Below the pieces are notes generated by a model. It searched no databases and was not told the origin of the DNA. It saw only the letters and a list, made by a program, of their open reading frames with translations. From an uncultured Bartonella sp. (lineage in GTDB: Bacteria > Pseudomonadota > Alphaproteobacteria > Rhizobiales > Rhizobiaceae), in NCBI GenBank assembly GCA_946478665.1, contig CAMLCZ010000011.1, forward strand, positions 1 through 58,174: a stretch of DNA of 58,174 bases. The letters run 5' to 3'. Below, in pieces: positions 39,252 through 47,815 of the stretch. Numbering within the stretch: the stretch's first letter is position 1; each line of letters begins with the position of its first letter. Both the position numbers and the translations under genes were made by a program.

Positions 39252-39913
39252 AAGCCTTATTTCTTCGTGATCTAAGATTGGCCTTCGGCCCCGGCAGCTC
39301 TTTGCTAACAGGTCTGTTATTCTTTGCCGCCATTATCATTATCACACCTTTTGCGGTAGGACCCGATCAGCAAATATTATCGCGCATTGGTCCCGGTATG
39401 CTTTGGGTTGGTGCATTATTGGCAATTCTACTTGGGTTAGATCGCCTTTTTCAGACAGACCGTGATGATGGTAGCCTCGATCAACTTATCCTTGCTCGCC
39501 ACAGACAGAGTTTGAGTTTGATTGTATTTATCAAATGTGTGGCGCATTGGTGTGGCACAATATTACCACTCATTGTTATTACGCCCATTCTTGGTTTAAT
39601 GCTAAGCCTTGATGGCACTGTCATTGCGGGCATTATCTTGACCCTGTTATGTGGGACACCTGCCATTACACTCATTGGTGCCGTTGGCGCTGCATTGGCA
39701 ACCTCTTTACCGCGTGGTGGCGTGCTAATTTCTATTATTGTGCTGCCACTTGCTGTACCAGTCATGATTTTTGGCGTTTCAGCCGCTTATGCCAGTACAA
39801 CCCCCGGTATTTCATTCATCAACCCGTTGTTATTTCTCATTGCCTTGTCGCTATTTTTTTGCATACTCGGGCCACTTGCTGCCGCTTTAGCGCTTACATC
39901 ACTATCCGATTGA
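39248..39913 (+). CDS. ccmB: Heme exporter membrane protein CcmB
   Basis: This protein of 221 residues has six hydrophobic segments and the family signature in its N-terminus (FLRDLRLAFGPGSSLLTGLLF). I start at the GTG at 39248, which overlaps the ccmA stop and has TTGGGAGG nine bases upstream; a TTG at 39233 is inside that ribosome site and unlikely. CcmB pairs with CcmA and CcmC. Confidence 0.94.
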   Translation: MKALFLRDLRLAFGPGSSLLTGLLFFAAIIIITPFAVGPDQQILSRIGPGMLWVGALLAILLGLDRLFQTDRDDGSLDQLILARHRQSLSLIVFIKCVAHWCGTILPLIVITPILGLMLSLDGTVIAGIILTLLCGTPAITLIGAVGAALATSLPRGGVLISIIVLPLAVPVMIFGVSAAYASTTPGISFINPLLFLIALSLFFCILGPLAAALALTSLSD

Positions 39914-39914
39914 G

Positions 39915-39956
39915 GTCATATCTTCGTCAGATTAACGTCATATCTTCGTCAGATTA
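39915..39956. repeat. 22-bp tandem duplication between ccmB and ccmC
   Basis: GTCATATCTTCGTCAGATTA occurs twice, at 39915 and 39937, the first copy followed by AC. The duplication begins right after the ccmB stop codon and lengthens the gap to ccmC. Confidence 0.95.
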
Positions 39957-40001
39957 GAGGAAGATAATCACTACAAGGAAAATCTAGTCTTAAGAGTTAG
40001 C

Positions 40002-40772
40002 ATGGAAATGACAGAAAAAAAAATGAGCTGGTGGCAATCCCTAGCCAATCCAACCCGCTTCATGTCTCTAAGCGGAATAATTCTACCATGGTTAAGCATC
40101 ATCGCTATCGTTATACTAGCGTGCGGTATTTTTATGGTGTTACGCTCCCCTGAAGACTATCAACAGGGACAAACAGTCCGCATCATGTATTTGCATGTCC
40201 CATTCGCATGGCTTTCCATGTTTTGCTATACATTGATGAGTGTTTCAGCGCTTGGTACGCTTGTTTGGCGACACCCACTTGCCGATGTATCGGTTAAAAG
40301 TGCTGCTCCTATTGGCGCAACATTTACTGCTCTGGCACTTATTACTGGTTCTCTATGGGGAAGACCAACTTGGGGAACGTGGTGGGAATGGGACGCAAGA
40401 TTGACATCTGTTCTTGTTCTTTTTCTCATCTACCTTGCCATCATAGCACTCTCGCGTGCTTTCGATGATGTCGCAAAAGGTGCTAAGGCCGCAGCCATTT
40501 TAACATTGGTTGGATTTATCAATATTCCTATCATCAAATTTTCCGTAGAATGGTGGAATACATTACATCAACCGGCTTCTCTTCTGCGTGCTGGTGGCTC
40601 TGCCATTAATAGTGAAATGTTATGGCCACTTTTGACTATGGCAATTGGATTTACATTTGCATTTTTTGCCCTTTATCTTGCCGCGATGCGGACAGAAATT
40701 ATCCGCCGCCGTGTTGATACGATGCAAAGAATGGCCGCACGTCGTTTACGTCATAAGGAAAGCAAGAAATGA
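40002..40772 (+). CDS. ccmC: Heme exporter protein CcmC
   Basis: CcmC transfers heme to the chaperone CcmE at the periplasmic face. The 256-residue membrane protein has six hydrophobic segments and the tryptophan-rich heme-handling motif WGTWWEWDARLTS at about 126-138, flanked by conserved histidines (LHVPFAW at about 64, LHQPAS at about 188). It overlaps ccmD by 4 bp (ATGA). The gap to ccmB is about 90 bp because of a tandem duplication. Confidence 0.96.
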   Translation: MEMTEKKMSWWQSLANPTRFMSLSGIILPWLSIIAIVILACGIFMVLRSPEDYQQGQTVRIMYLHVPFAWLSMFCYTLMSVSALGTLVWRHPLADVSVKSAAPIGATFTALALITGSLWGRPTWGTWWEWDARLTSVLVLFLIYLAIIALSRAFDDVAKGAKAAAILTLVGFINIPIIKFSVEWWNTLHQPASLLRAGGSAINSEMLWPLLTMAIGFTFAFFALYLAAMRTEIIRRRVDTMQRMAARRLRHKESKK

Positions 40773-41002
40773 GTGATACCTCTCAAGGATTGGGTGGTTT
40801 TTCCAACCGGATAGATTCCATGCTTGGCAACCTCGATCATGCCCAGATTGTCATGTTGAGCTACTGTGTTTCAGCTTTTGTATTGCTTTGTCTGGTTCTT
40901 TACATTGTGATGAATGGAAAACGCCAAAAAGCAAAACTGGCCGAGCTTGAGCAAGCCGGCATGACACGTGGCAATAAAACGAATGTAACAAACAATGGCT
41001 GA
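40769..41002 (+). CDS. ccmD: Heme exporter protein CcmD
   Basis: CcmD is a small membrane protein that stabilises the CcmABC-CcmE complex. The 77-residue protein has one hydrophobic segment at about 30-50 and a Lys/Gln-rich cytoplasmic tail. Identification rests mainly on size, topology and position between ccmC and ccmG. It overlaps both neighbours by a few bases. Confidence 0.88.
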   Translation: MSDTSQGLGGFSNRIDSMLGNLDHAQIVMLSYCVSAFVLLCLVLYIVMNGKRQKAKLAELEQAGMTRGNKTNVTNNG

Positions 41003-41576
41003 GCAAAAAAAGACTTTCCGTTGGCCTGTTATGATCGCCTTATTCGGGCCATTTATCCTGTTTGTGGTATTGGTCGTCATTATGCTTGGACACATGGAAA
41101 CCACAGATCCTGATACTGCAAATCTGGTACCCAATGCCTTGGCTGGAAAACCAGTACCAGAAACAAATATGCCTCTGCTTTTTGCAAAAGGTGAATTTGA
41201 TCCCAAGAACTTTCGTGGTCGTGTGACTCTTGTTAATTTTTGGGGCTCATGGTGTCCGCCTTGCCGTGATGAACACCCGACCCTTATGCAAATCAGCCAA
41301 GATAAACGCTTTGATCTGGTTGGTGTCAATTATAAGGACAAGCAGGAAAACGCAGAACGTTTTCTTGCCAACTTTGGTGATCCCTTCAAAGTTATAGGTT
41401 TTGATCCAGCAGGACGAGCAGCCATTGACTGGGGCGTTTATGGCCCACCAGAAACCTTTTTGCTAAGCAAGGATGGCATTATACTTTATAAGCATATTGG
41501 CCCTCTTACACCGCAGATTTATGGCAAAGAGCTTCTGCCACAAATTGAAAAGGCGCTGCAAGATAACAAGGGCTGA
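40995..41576 (+). CDS. ccmG: Thiol:disulfide interchange protein CcmG/DsbE
   Basis: CcmG keeps the heme-binding cysteines of apocytochrome c reduced in the periplasm. The 193-residue protein has an N-terminal membrane anchor (about 10-30) and a thioredoxin domain with the active site FWGSWCPPCRDEHP at about 80-93, plus YGPPETFLL with the cis-proline. It ends the ccmABCDG operon; ccmE, F and H are not in this window and lie elsewhere in most rhizobia. Confidence 0.95.
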   Translation: MAEQKKTFRWPVMIALFGPFILFVVLVVIMLGHMETTDPDTANLVPNALAGKPVPETNMPLLFAKGEFDPKNFRGRVTLVNFWGSWCPPCRDEHPTLMQISQDKRFDLVGVNYKDKQENAERFLANFGDPFKVIGFDPAGRAAIDWGVYGPPETFLLSKDGIILYKHIGPLTPQIYGKELLPQIEKALQDNKG

Positions 41577-41678
41577 ATGCTTGAACATAACACAATGCAA
41601 AAGCTCAAAAATGGCGTTTGATACAAGCCTGTTAAATGTTGGCTAGAATTTTCCTAAGGGAAGATTTTTAAAAATTAT

Positions 41679-41708
41679 AAAACCGGCAATTCAACTTGCC
41701 GGTTTTTG
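41679..41708. terminator. Bidirectional terminator between ccmG and the RimK-family gene
   Basis: AAACCGGCAA and TTGCCGGTTT form a 10-bp stem with a 6-base loop, A-rich on the left and T-rich on the right. It serves the two converging operons. Confidence 0.9.
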
Positions 41709-41756
41709 CATATTAGACTGACGGATGTTTTCCGATATTACACGGGTGGATAAAGG

Positions 41757-43235
41757 TTATTCCCGCTCGAGGCGGTCAATAAACCATCGTGTAAGATTAA
41801 GCCAAACTTCATCTTTTTCTGCGGCGTCTTCTACGCCATGTTCAACATTGGGATTATCATTCACCTCGATAACCACCACACCATCATCTGTTTCCTTTAG
41901 GTCTACACCATAAAGTCCATCACCAATACAGCGCGCGGCCTTTAAGCCAATCTCCATCACAGCAGGCGGAGCATCTGCAATTGCATAGGTCTTGAAGCCT
42001 CCTTCTAAAGGTTCCCCACCATTTGGATCATGTTTGATAATCTGCCAATGGTGCGGTGCCATTTCATATTGGCAAACAAATAATGGCTTTCCACCAAGCA
42101 CACCCACACGCCAATCAAATTTGGTTGGCAAATATTTTTGTGCCAAAAGAAGATCGCTATCCTTGAGCCATTCATGCGCCAAGCGATGTAGCTCGTCCAT
42201 AGAGGCTACCCGTTTCACACCTCTTGAAAAGGATGAATCTGGTATTTTCAATACCATTGGAAAACCAAGATAGTCGGCAGCTTTAACAAGGTCTTCATTG
42301 CTGGCTATCATAACGGTCGGTGGAACAGGCACGCCATTTGCACGCATTAATTCATCAAGATAAACCTTGTTGGTACAGCGGATCATCGACATCGGATCGT
42401 CGATGACAGGCATATTTTCCTGTTCAGCCCGACGAGCAAAGCGATATGTATGATTGGAAATATTGGTTGTTTCACGAATAAAAAGGGCGTCAAAATTGGC
42501 CAATCTTGCGAGATCACGTGATCCTATTGGCTCAACTTCAACCCCAAGACGCGCGGCTATTTTTGCCCAGTGCTTCAAATCTTCAACATTTGTTGGTGGC
42601 AATTCTTCATTGGGATTGCACAAAACGGCAAATGTCCAACGCGGCGGTGTTTTATGCCGTGCTTCTTTCCACGCTCTCGTCGTATATGCCTCCATAGCCT
42701 TATAAAAGGCATCCCGACTATTCCCTTCAAGCTTTTGCCAATTAGCAAATGTGATTTTATGGATTCGCGCCCATTCACCAGGTATTATGTGAACTTCCAA
42801 AGCAGGTGCACGATACCAATCAAATAACAAGCGGCCGAATTTTTCAAAACGATCACTTTTGCCATCACTTGAGCTATCGGTTATTCCAAAAAACACTCTG
42901 ATAATTTCAGGCGCGCGCGCAGCATCACCTTTTAAAGCTTTATTGAGGCAATCTTCCAATTCAGGAATAGATTTTTTGTAAAGACGGCGTTCTGATAGAT
43001 CAATCATCGTCTCGACTGATGGCAATACCTTATGTCCTCTAGCTTCTGCCAATAAGGAACAATAATAAGCACGACTTTGATAACGATATGAGCGGGATAA
43101 ATTGATTAACCGTGGCCGTTGTCCGGCAAAAAGCGCTGGATTAGCCAAATAATCACGATGCGTCATAACTTTATGTGTTGTCGCACCATTATCAACATCA
43201 GACACCCGACCCGCGAGGATTACACAAATAGACAT
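41757..43235 (-). CDS. RimK-family ATP-grasp ligase with RLAN domain
   Basis: This 492-residue protein has an N-terminal RLAN-type domain (about 40-200; YCSLLAEARGHKVLPSVETM) and a C-terminal ATP-grasp domain with IPDSSFSRGVKRVASM in the nucleotide-binding part and the metal-binding IEVNDNPNVEHG at about 457-468. RimK relatives form amide bonds between amino acids or add residues to protein ends. The substrate here is unknown. It follows the GNAT-C39 gene after 6 bp, and this gene pair is conserved across proteobacteria. Comparative genomics has proposed that such pairs make and remove peptide tags; that is family-level inference. Confidence 0.85.
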   Translation of the reverse strand: MSICVILAGRVSDVDNGATTHKVMTHRDYLANPALFAGQRPRLINLSRSYRYQSRAYYCSLLAEARGHKVLPSVETMIDLSERRLYKKSIPELEDCLNKALKGDAARAPEIIRVFFGITDSSSDGKSDRFEKFGRLLFDWYRAPALEVHIIPGEWARIHKITFANWQKLEGNSRDAFYKAMEAYTTRAWKEARHKTPPRWTFAVLCNPNEELPPTNVEDLKHWAKIAARLGVEVEPIGSRDLARLANFDALFIRETTNISNHTYRFARRAEQENMPVIDDPMSMIRCTNKVYLDELMRANGVPVPPTVMIASNEDLVKAADYLGFPMVLKIPDSSFSRGVKRVASMDELHRLAHEWLKDSDLLLAQKYLPTKFDWRVGVLGGKPLFVCQYEMAPHHWQIIKHDPNGGEPLEGGFKTYAIADAPPAVMEIGLKAARCIGDGLYGVDLKETDDGVVVIEVNDNPNVEHGVEDAAEKDEVWLNLTRWFIDRLERE

Positions 43236-43241
43236 TTGTAG

Positions 43242-44342
43242 CTAATTTTTCTCCAATATTACGGCTGCGCGTAAACCGTCTTTTCCAAAACGCGCAATAT
43301 GGTCAAATACCTTATAATTCAACGGCAGATTTGCAGAATCAGCAATTGTTTCTCCCTCTTCTTCTTCCACCCACGGATCGTGAATTATAATGTGGCTTCC
43401 ATCATCACCATGTACCAATACCCAATGGGGAACCTTTTCTCCGAACATGTGATAGAAGCTAATTAAAACTAGGACGACGGCGCCTCTTGCCAAGGCCTGT
43501 CGAATATCATCCAGCGTAAAGGCTGCAATGCGAACAGGAATCTTTGCGGCTTCCGCCTGTTCACGAAAATCTGTTTGCACAAGCTCCATCACCTTACGCT
43601 TTTGCGGATTACGAACTGAATTGATAAATAAAAACTCTTCGTTTGAAACAACAATGGTGGCCTTCAAACCATGATTATGCGCAAGAACAGCAAGACCAAA
43701 CGGCTCACAGCCACCAGGTCCCGATAGCATATAAACAGTGGTAGCCGTGCGCCAGAGCCTGAGTTCAAACACCGGATCCATACGTGATTGCGGATCAAAA
43801 TATTTCAATGCCATCATCAGACAGGCAGCACCACAGGTAAATTCTTCTGTTTGCTGGTAATAAGGCACGGATGTTTCAACTGGTATGTCACCGCGCAACG
43901 TCTTTTCATAACGCAAAGCGGGTGCATGATCGGCATAATAATCAAGATAACGACCAATCGGGCGATAATGAAAACGCTCATAAAGTGCGATAGCCCTTGC
44001 ATTATCTTCACGCACTTCCAGCCGCATATAAACGCGCCCTTTATCAAAAGCTGCCTTTTCTGCAGCTTCCAACAATTGTGAGCCAACACCTTTTATAGGC
44101 GTATTGGGTTTCACCGCCAAAGAATACAACCTTGCCAATGCTGTTCCCTTGCGAAAAAAGATCATTGCATAGCCAATGATAACGCCGTCACACTCGGCAA
44201 CAACGGTATAAGCCGTTGGTCTTGTCACCAAAGTACGAAATGAACGACGTGAGATACGATCACTATTGAAACATATCTCTTCTATTTCAACCAGAGCATC
44301 AATATCTTCCGGTGTCGCGCTTCTAATCAATATATTCCCCAT
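43242..44342 (-). CDS. GNAT acetyltransferase fused to C39-like peptidase
   Basis: The 366-residue protein joins two domains. Residues 1-150 are a RimI-like GNAT domain with the acetyl-CoA loop PIKGVGSQLL at about 82-91. Residues 155-340 are a papain-like C39-type peptidase: Gln164, Cys170 in EFTCGAACLMMAL, His306 in PHWVLVHGDD and Asp322 in HDPW form an apparently complete catalytic set. It is cytoplasmic by sequence, with no signal peptide. It heads a two-gene operon with the RimK-family ligase. It may process or acetylate peptides made by that ligase; this is inferred. Confidence 0.85.
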   Translation of the reverse strand: MGNILIRSATPEDIDALVEIEEICFNSDRISRRSFRTLVTRPTAYTVVAECDGVIIGYAMIFFRKGTALARLYSLAVKPNTPIKGVGSQLLEAAEKAAFDKGRVYMRLEVREDNARAIALYERFHYRPIGRYLDYYADHAPALRYEKTLRGDIPVETSVPYYQQTEEFTCGAACLMMALKYFDPQSRMDPVFELRLWRTATTVYMLSGPGGCEPFGLAVLAHNHGLKATIVVSNEEFLFINSVRNPQKRKVMELVQTDFREQAEAAKIPVRIAAFTLDDIRQALARGAVVLVLISFYHMFGEKVPHWVLVHGDDGSHIIIHDPWVEEEEGETIADSANLPLNYKVFDHIARFGKDGLRAAVILEKN

Positions 44343-44688
44343 ATAAGTACTCTCATTTCTTCAGAAGCTTATTTTAAACCAATTTTATCTGCTCCTTTTA
44401 TAACGGTTATACCTTCATGAATATGGGGTATTTATCTTTTATCGTCGGATATTTTTGGTCATAATTTTTGTAACATTTGACTTCAAAAGTTACTTTATAG
44501 CGCATAAGCATTATACGTGTTAACCATAATAAATATCTAACCAATTGTTTTTATTGATTTTATTATATTAACCATATTTCAAATCTTAATAAAGTGTTGC
44601 ATTCGTGTCATTGACTGGGAACCAAAGTTAGACTTTAACCTTTTGTTAACGATCTTTATCGTGACAGGTTTGAGTTTGAGTATTGAAT
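44343..44688. promoter_or_regulatory. Divergent promoter region of GNAT-C39 and C93 peptidase genes
   Basis: This 346-bp AT-rich gap separates two divergent genes. It holds a perfect TTAA-N7-TTAA site at 44635-44649. Several single TTAA words lie nearby. No open frame is convincing. Confidence 0.6.
44635..44649 (+). promoter_or_regulatory. Candidate CtrA box upstream of the C93 peptidase
   Basis: TTAACCTTTTGTTAA matches TTAA-N7-TTAA exactly and lies 40 bp upstream of the ATG, about where it would overlap the promoter. Confidence 0.5.
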
Positions 44689-45321
44689 ATGGTGTTCGCG
44701 TATAAATTGACAGGCTTGATTGTACTGGCATTTGTCTGCTTGACAGGCTCTGCCTTTATCTCTTTGTCAGGATCAGCCTTGGCCGCAAATGAATTTATGA
44801 CGGTTACCGGTCAAACCTCTCAACCAATAGGCCACTATGAATTTTGTGAACGTTTGCCAAAAGAATGCAAAATTCGTAACACCAATTTACAACCCATAAA
44901 ACTCGATCAATCTTCGTGGGACATTTTAATTGATGTAAACCACAGTGTTAATGCGCGTATTAGACCCGCAACCGATATGGAACTTTATGGGCGTGAAGAA
45001 TATTGGACCTATCCGGTCGATGCCGGCGACTGTGAAGATTACGTGTTGGAAAAGCAGCGTGAGCTTCGTGAAAAAGGCTTTCCTCTGGCCAGCCTTCTCA
45101 TCACTGTTGTCCGCAAGCCAGATGGTGAAGGACATGCTGTTTTAACTGTGCGAACAGACCGTGGTGATTTTATACTCGATAATTTGCGAGATGATGTCAA
45201 TAATTGGAAAGACACCGAATATACATTTCTAAAACGCCAATCGACCCAAACGCCAGGACGTTGGGTCAGTATTGAACAACGTGATGATATCGTTGTCAGC
45301 TCTGTCAGCAGCGATCAGTAA
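44689..45321 (+). CDS. Transglutaminase-like cysteine peptidase (C93, LapG-like)
   Basis: This 210-residue protein has a long signal peptide (hydrophobic 7-32, likely cleavage after ALAA) and so acts in the periplasm. The C93/BTLCP catalytic set is visible: Cys115 in GDCEDYVLEKQ, His149 in GEGHAVLTV and Asp164 in FILDN. The Cys-His and His-Asp spacings resemble LapG, which cleaves large adhesins under c-di-GMP control, but no LapD or adhesin gene is nearby. I use ATG 44689; a TTG two codons upstream is open. A candidate CtrA box precedes it. Confidence 0.88.
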   Translation: MVFAYKLTGLIVLAFVCLTGSAFISLSGSALAANEFMTVTGQTSQPIGHYEFCERLPKECKIRNTNLQPIKLDQSSWDILIDVNHSVNARIRPATDMELYGREEYWTYPVDAGDCEDYVLEKQRELREKGFPLASLLITVVRKPDGEGHAVLTVRTDRGDFILDNLRDDVNNWKDTEYTFLKRQSTQTPGRWVSIEQRDDIVVSSVSSDQ

Positions 45322-45345
45322 ATTCTGCTAAATTTTCCAATCATC

Positions 45346-45385
45346 GTCGTTTACAAATACTAATTATTGTCGTTTGCAAATAAGA
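45346..45385. repeat. Imperfect 23-bp direct repeat
   Basis: GTCGTTTACAAATA at 45346 recurs as GTCGTTTGCAAATA at 45369, one mismatch in 14 bases. It lies in the short gap between two converging genes. It may be a decayed duplication. Confidence 0.7.
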
Positions 45386-45429
45386 TAGGTCTTGGAGCAT
45401 TCCCGTCAAAAGACGACGTATTTATCCAA

Positions 45430-46536
45430 TCAAATTGGTTCGCCTTTATAAAACAGACGTTCCAGACGAGCCACATCGGGCGCAATGTCAAAACCCTTTT
45501 GGTGCAGCCAATCATCGTCAAGATAGGTCGAACGATAACGTTCTCCACTGTCGCAAATAAGCGTTACAATGGAACCTTGTTGATGATTACGGATCATATC
45601 AGATATCAATGCGGCAGCAGCATATATATTGGTACCGGTTGAACCACCACAACTTTTTCCGATCAATCGGCTAATCACACGCATCGCTGCCAAACTTGCC
45701 TCATCAGGTACTGCAATCATACGATCAATGACTTCCGGCAAAAAAGATGGTTCCACTCTGGCGCGGCCTATTCCCTCAATAACAGACTGACAACGATCAA
45801 TTTCCTTAATTGAACGATCTGCATAATAACGATGGAACACCGATCCTGATGGATCAGCGACACAGAGTTGTGTGGCAAATTTTTTATAACGTATGTATCG
45901 ACCGAGTGTCGCAGATGTTCCGCCCGTGCCTGCACTTGCAACGATCCAATCTGGTATTGGAAACGCCTCTTGCGTCATCTGACAAAAAATTGAATCTGCA
46001 ATATTATTGTTTCCTCGCCAATCGGTTGCCCTCTCAGCATAAGTAAACTGGTCAATATAATAACCGTCAAGCTCATCAGCCAACTTTTGGGCTACGACAT
46101 AAACGGATTTTGGATCATCGACAAAATGCACCTTACCGCCATAAGCCTCAATGGCTGAAACCTTTTGTGGAGAGGTGGTGCGCGGTATTACTGTTACAAA
46201 TGGAACACCGATCAATTTGGCAAAATAGGCTTCCGACACCGCTGTCGAGCCACTTGAAGCCTCAACAACCGTTGTCTTGGGACCAATTTTGCCATTGCAC
46301 AAGGAATAAAGAAATAGCGATCTTGCCAGCCGGTGTTTCAGGCTGCCCGTCGGATGACAGGATTCATCCTTTAAATATAAGGTGATGCCGCAAGGAGAAG
46401 GAAGATCATACCTTATCAGATGTGTATCTGCAGAACGGTTTATTTCTGCTTGAATAACATCAATTGCGCTTTGTAACCATTGGCGGCTACAACCTGTAGA
46501 CGCAACAAAACTTGATGGAATGATATGCGTTCCCAT
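45430..46536 (-). CDS. PLP-dependent cysteine synthase-family protein, Cds1-like
   Basis: This 368-residue fold-type II PLP enzyme has the lysine in HPTGSLKHRLARS at about 62-74, the substrate loop EASSGSTAVSEAYFAK at about 92-107 and the phosphate-binding GTGGTSATLGRY at about 206-217. The extended N-terminus and the YLKDESCHPTGSLKHR style match the Cds1 group, which releases sulfide from cysteine, better than CysK. Cysteine or serine lyase/synthase activity cannot be told apart from sequence. It converges on the C93 peptidase gene. A 7-bp stem-loop at 46590-46610 lies upstream. Confidence 0.85.
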   Translation of the reverse strand: MGTHIIPSSFVASTGCSRQWLQSAIDVIQAEINRSADTHLIRYDLPSPCGITLYLKDESCHPTGSLKHRLARSLFLYSLCNGKIGPKTTVVEASSGSTAVSEAYFAKLIGVPFVTVIPRTTSPQKVSAIEAYGGKVHFVDDPKSVYVVAQKLADELDGYYIDQFTYAERATDWRGNNNIADSIFCQMTQEAFPIPDWIVASAGTGGTSATLGRYIRYKKFATQLCVADPSGSVFHRYYADRSIKEIDRCQSVIEGIGRARVEPSFLPEVIDRMIAVPDEASLAAMRVISRLIGKSCGGSTGTNIYAAAALISDMIRNHQQGSIVTLICDSGERYRSTYLDDDWLHQKGFDIAPDVARLERLFYKGEPI

Positions 46537-46589
46537 TTTTAGGCCTTTCCTTGGTGGTGGCCTAAAAATATAAAATAACTTTATCTTTT

Positions 46590-46610
46590 TAAAGACAAAA
46601 ACAGTCTTTA
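46590..46610. promoter_or_regulatory. Inverted repeat upstream of the Cds1-like gene
   Basis: TAAAGAC and GTCTTTA form perfect 7-bp arms around AAAAACA, about 55 bp upstream of the start codon. It may be an operator or part of the leader. Confidence 0.3.
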
Positions 46611-46613
46611 TAT

Positions 46614-46657
46614 TCTAAAAAACAAGAATAAGTTGAAACAAACATTTCAACTTATTC
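46614..46657 (-). terminator. Terminator after gcrA
   Basis: Perfect 12-bp arms (46627-46638 and 46645-46656) with a 6-base loop are followed by CTTGTTTTTT on the minus strand, 16 bp after the gcrA stop. Confidence 0.85.
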
Positions 46658-46672
46658 ATCATTTATAGATTT

Positions 46673-47230
46673 TTATACCCTTACGCGTCTACGTTCTGAA
46701 ACTGGCTGAAAAGCAAGTTTTGCATGAAATGCGCAATAAGGACCAGATTCACCTGAATCTGCACCACAAAAATAGAAATCATCCGAAAGAGGATCGCCTA
46801 CTGGCCATTTGCATGTTGTCTCACTAAGTTGCAAAAGCGTCAAATGCCGTGACATTGGAACCACAACATCAGCAGAAGGACGTTCCTCGATTTCAGAAAC
46901 AGCATCAGCGACAAATTCCACCTTTAATGCTGTAGCCCCAACACTTGATGTTGAAGGGCGAGGTGTTGCAGGAGCCGGTGCTGCTGTTTGCGATGCAGCT
47001 GCACGACTTGTGCGCGCCGTTGTCGTGGTATTGGTAACAGTCTCGGTCGTTTTTTTGGTACGAGGTGTGGTCTTTGTTGTCTTGCCACGCCCCGACAGTT
47101 TTAAACGATGAACCTTACCAATAACAGCGTTTCGGCTTACACCACCAAGCTGGGCAGCTATTTGGCTGGCACTGAGACCATCACTCCATAGCTTTTTTAA
47201 AAGTTCAACACGTTCATCTGTCCAGTTCAT
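46673..47230 (-). CDS. gcrA: Cell-cycle regulator GcrA
   Basis: GcrA binds RNA polymerase sigma-70 and activates promoters methylated at GANTC by CcrM. The protein of about 185 residues starts with the conserved MNWTDERVELLKKLWSDGLS and SASQIAAQLGGVSRNAVIGK (DNA-binding domain), then a Thr/Ala/Pro-rich linker (about 55-115), and the C-terminal polymerase-binding part with CKWPVGDPLSDDFYFCGA and YCAFH. ATG 47230 has GGAG seven bases upstream; upstream in-frame codons are not needed. A 7-bp inverted repeat lies about 30 bp upstream. Confidence 0.96.
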   Translation of the reverse strand: MNWTDERVELLKKLWSDGLSASQIAAQLGGVSRNAVIGKVHRLKLSGRGKTTKTTPRTKKTTETVTNTTTTARTSRAAASQTAAPAPATPRPSTSSVGATALKVEFVADAVSEIEERPSADVVVPMSRHLTLLQLSETTCKWPVGDPLSDDFYFCGADSGESGPYCAFHAKLAFQPVSERRRVRV

Positions 47231-47815
47231 ACCGGCACTCCGTTCTGTTGGCTCCATATTGCACATTTGTTGTTGTGCAACAGGATCATTATTTCTGCCA
47301 TTTGGTTCTTATTGTCGGAATCCATCAAGGCGCTAAAAAGCGCTAATAAGACAGATATGTTATGATTATCCGATCACAGATCCAAATGTATTGGTTCACC
47401 CAAAATACAATATGCCATGACTCTCTGACAAGAGTCTGTTAACCACTATATAGGTGTTTTGAAACGTTTTCCCCAACTTGCGAATCACTTTTTTGCAAAA
47501 AAGAAAAAACGCGTGTTCAAAATTCTCTTTTTGCAAGATAATTTTTGAATATGGTAATTAAAAGGCTTTGATTGACTTTTTTTATGACTAGAGAAATAGT
47601 GATTTTCAACGTCAGAAACGAAGCTATAGTGAAATATGGCTGCGTTTGTGGTTTATTGTTTTTATAATAGGATCTATTCTTCAAGGGCGGCCTAACACAT
47701 TATTCTATATCACATCATCCTATAAAAGTGCTTATCAAAACTATTTATACGACATGAAATTAGCAAAATAATTACATTCATGTTGAATAATTAACTTTCA
47801 AAAAGGAGATACAAT
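47231..47815. other. Divergent intergenic region gcrA / argD
   Basis: This gap of about 585 bp holds both promoters. An inverted repeat TTGCACA/TGTGCAA (47259-47280) lies just upstream of gcrA, and a GANTC site (GAATC) at 47319-47323 fits CcrM control of gcrA. A small GCGCT/AGCGC stem lies at 47331. The argD side ends in a strong AAAAAGGAG ribosome site. No gene is recognised. Confidence 0.55.

Noticed and set aside
44689..45321. Naming the C93 peptidase LapG
   Set aside because: The catalytic residues match, but there is no LapD receptor or large adhesin gene near it, and many Rhizobiales have C93 proteins without a Lap system.
45430..46536. Annotating this gene as CysK or CysM
   Set aside because: The extended N-terminus and the motif style around the PLP lysine fit the Cds1 group better; activity cannot be settled from sequence.
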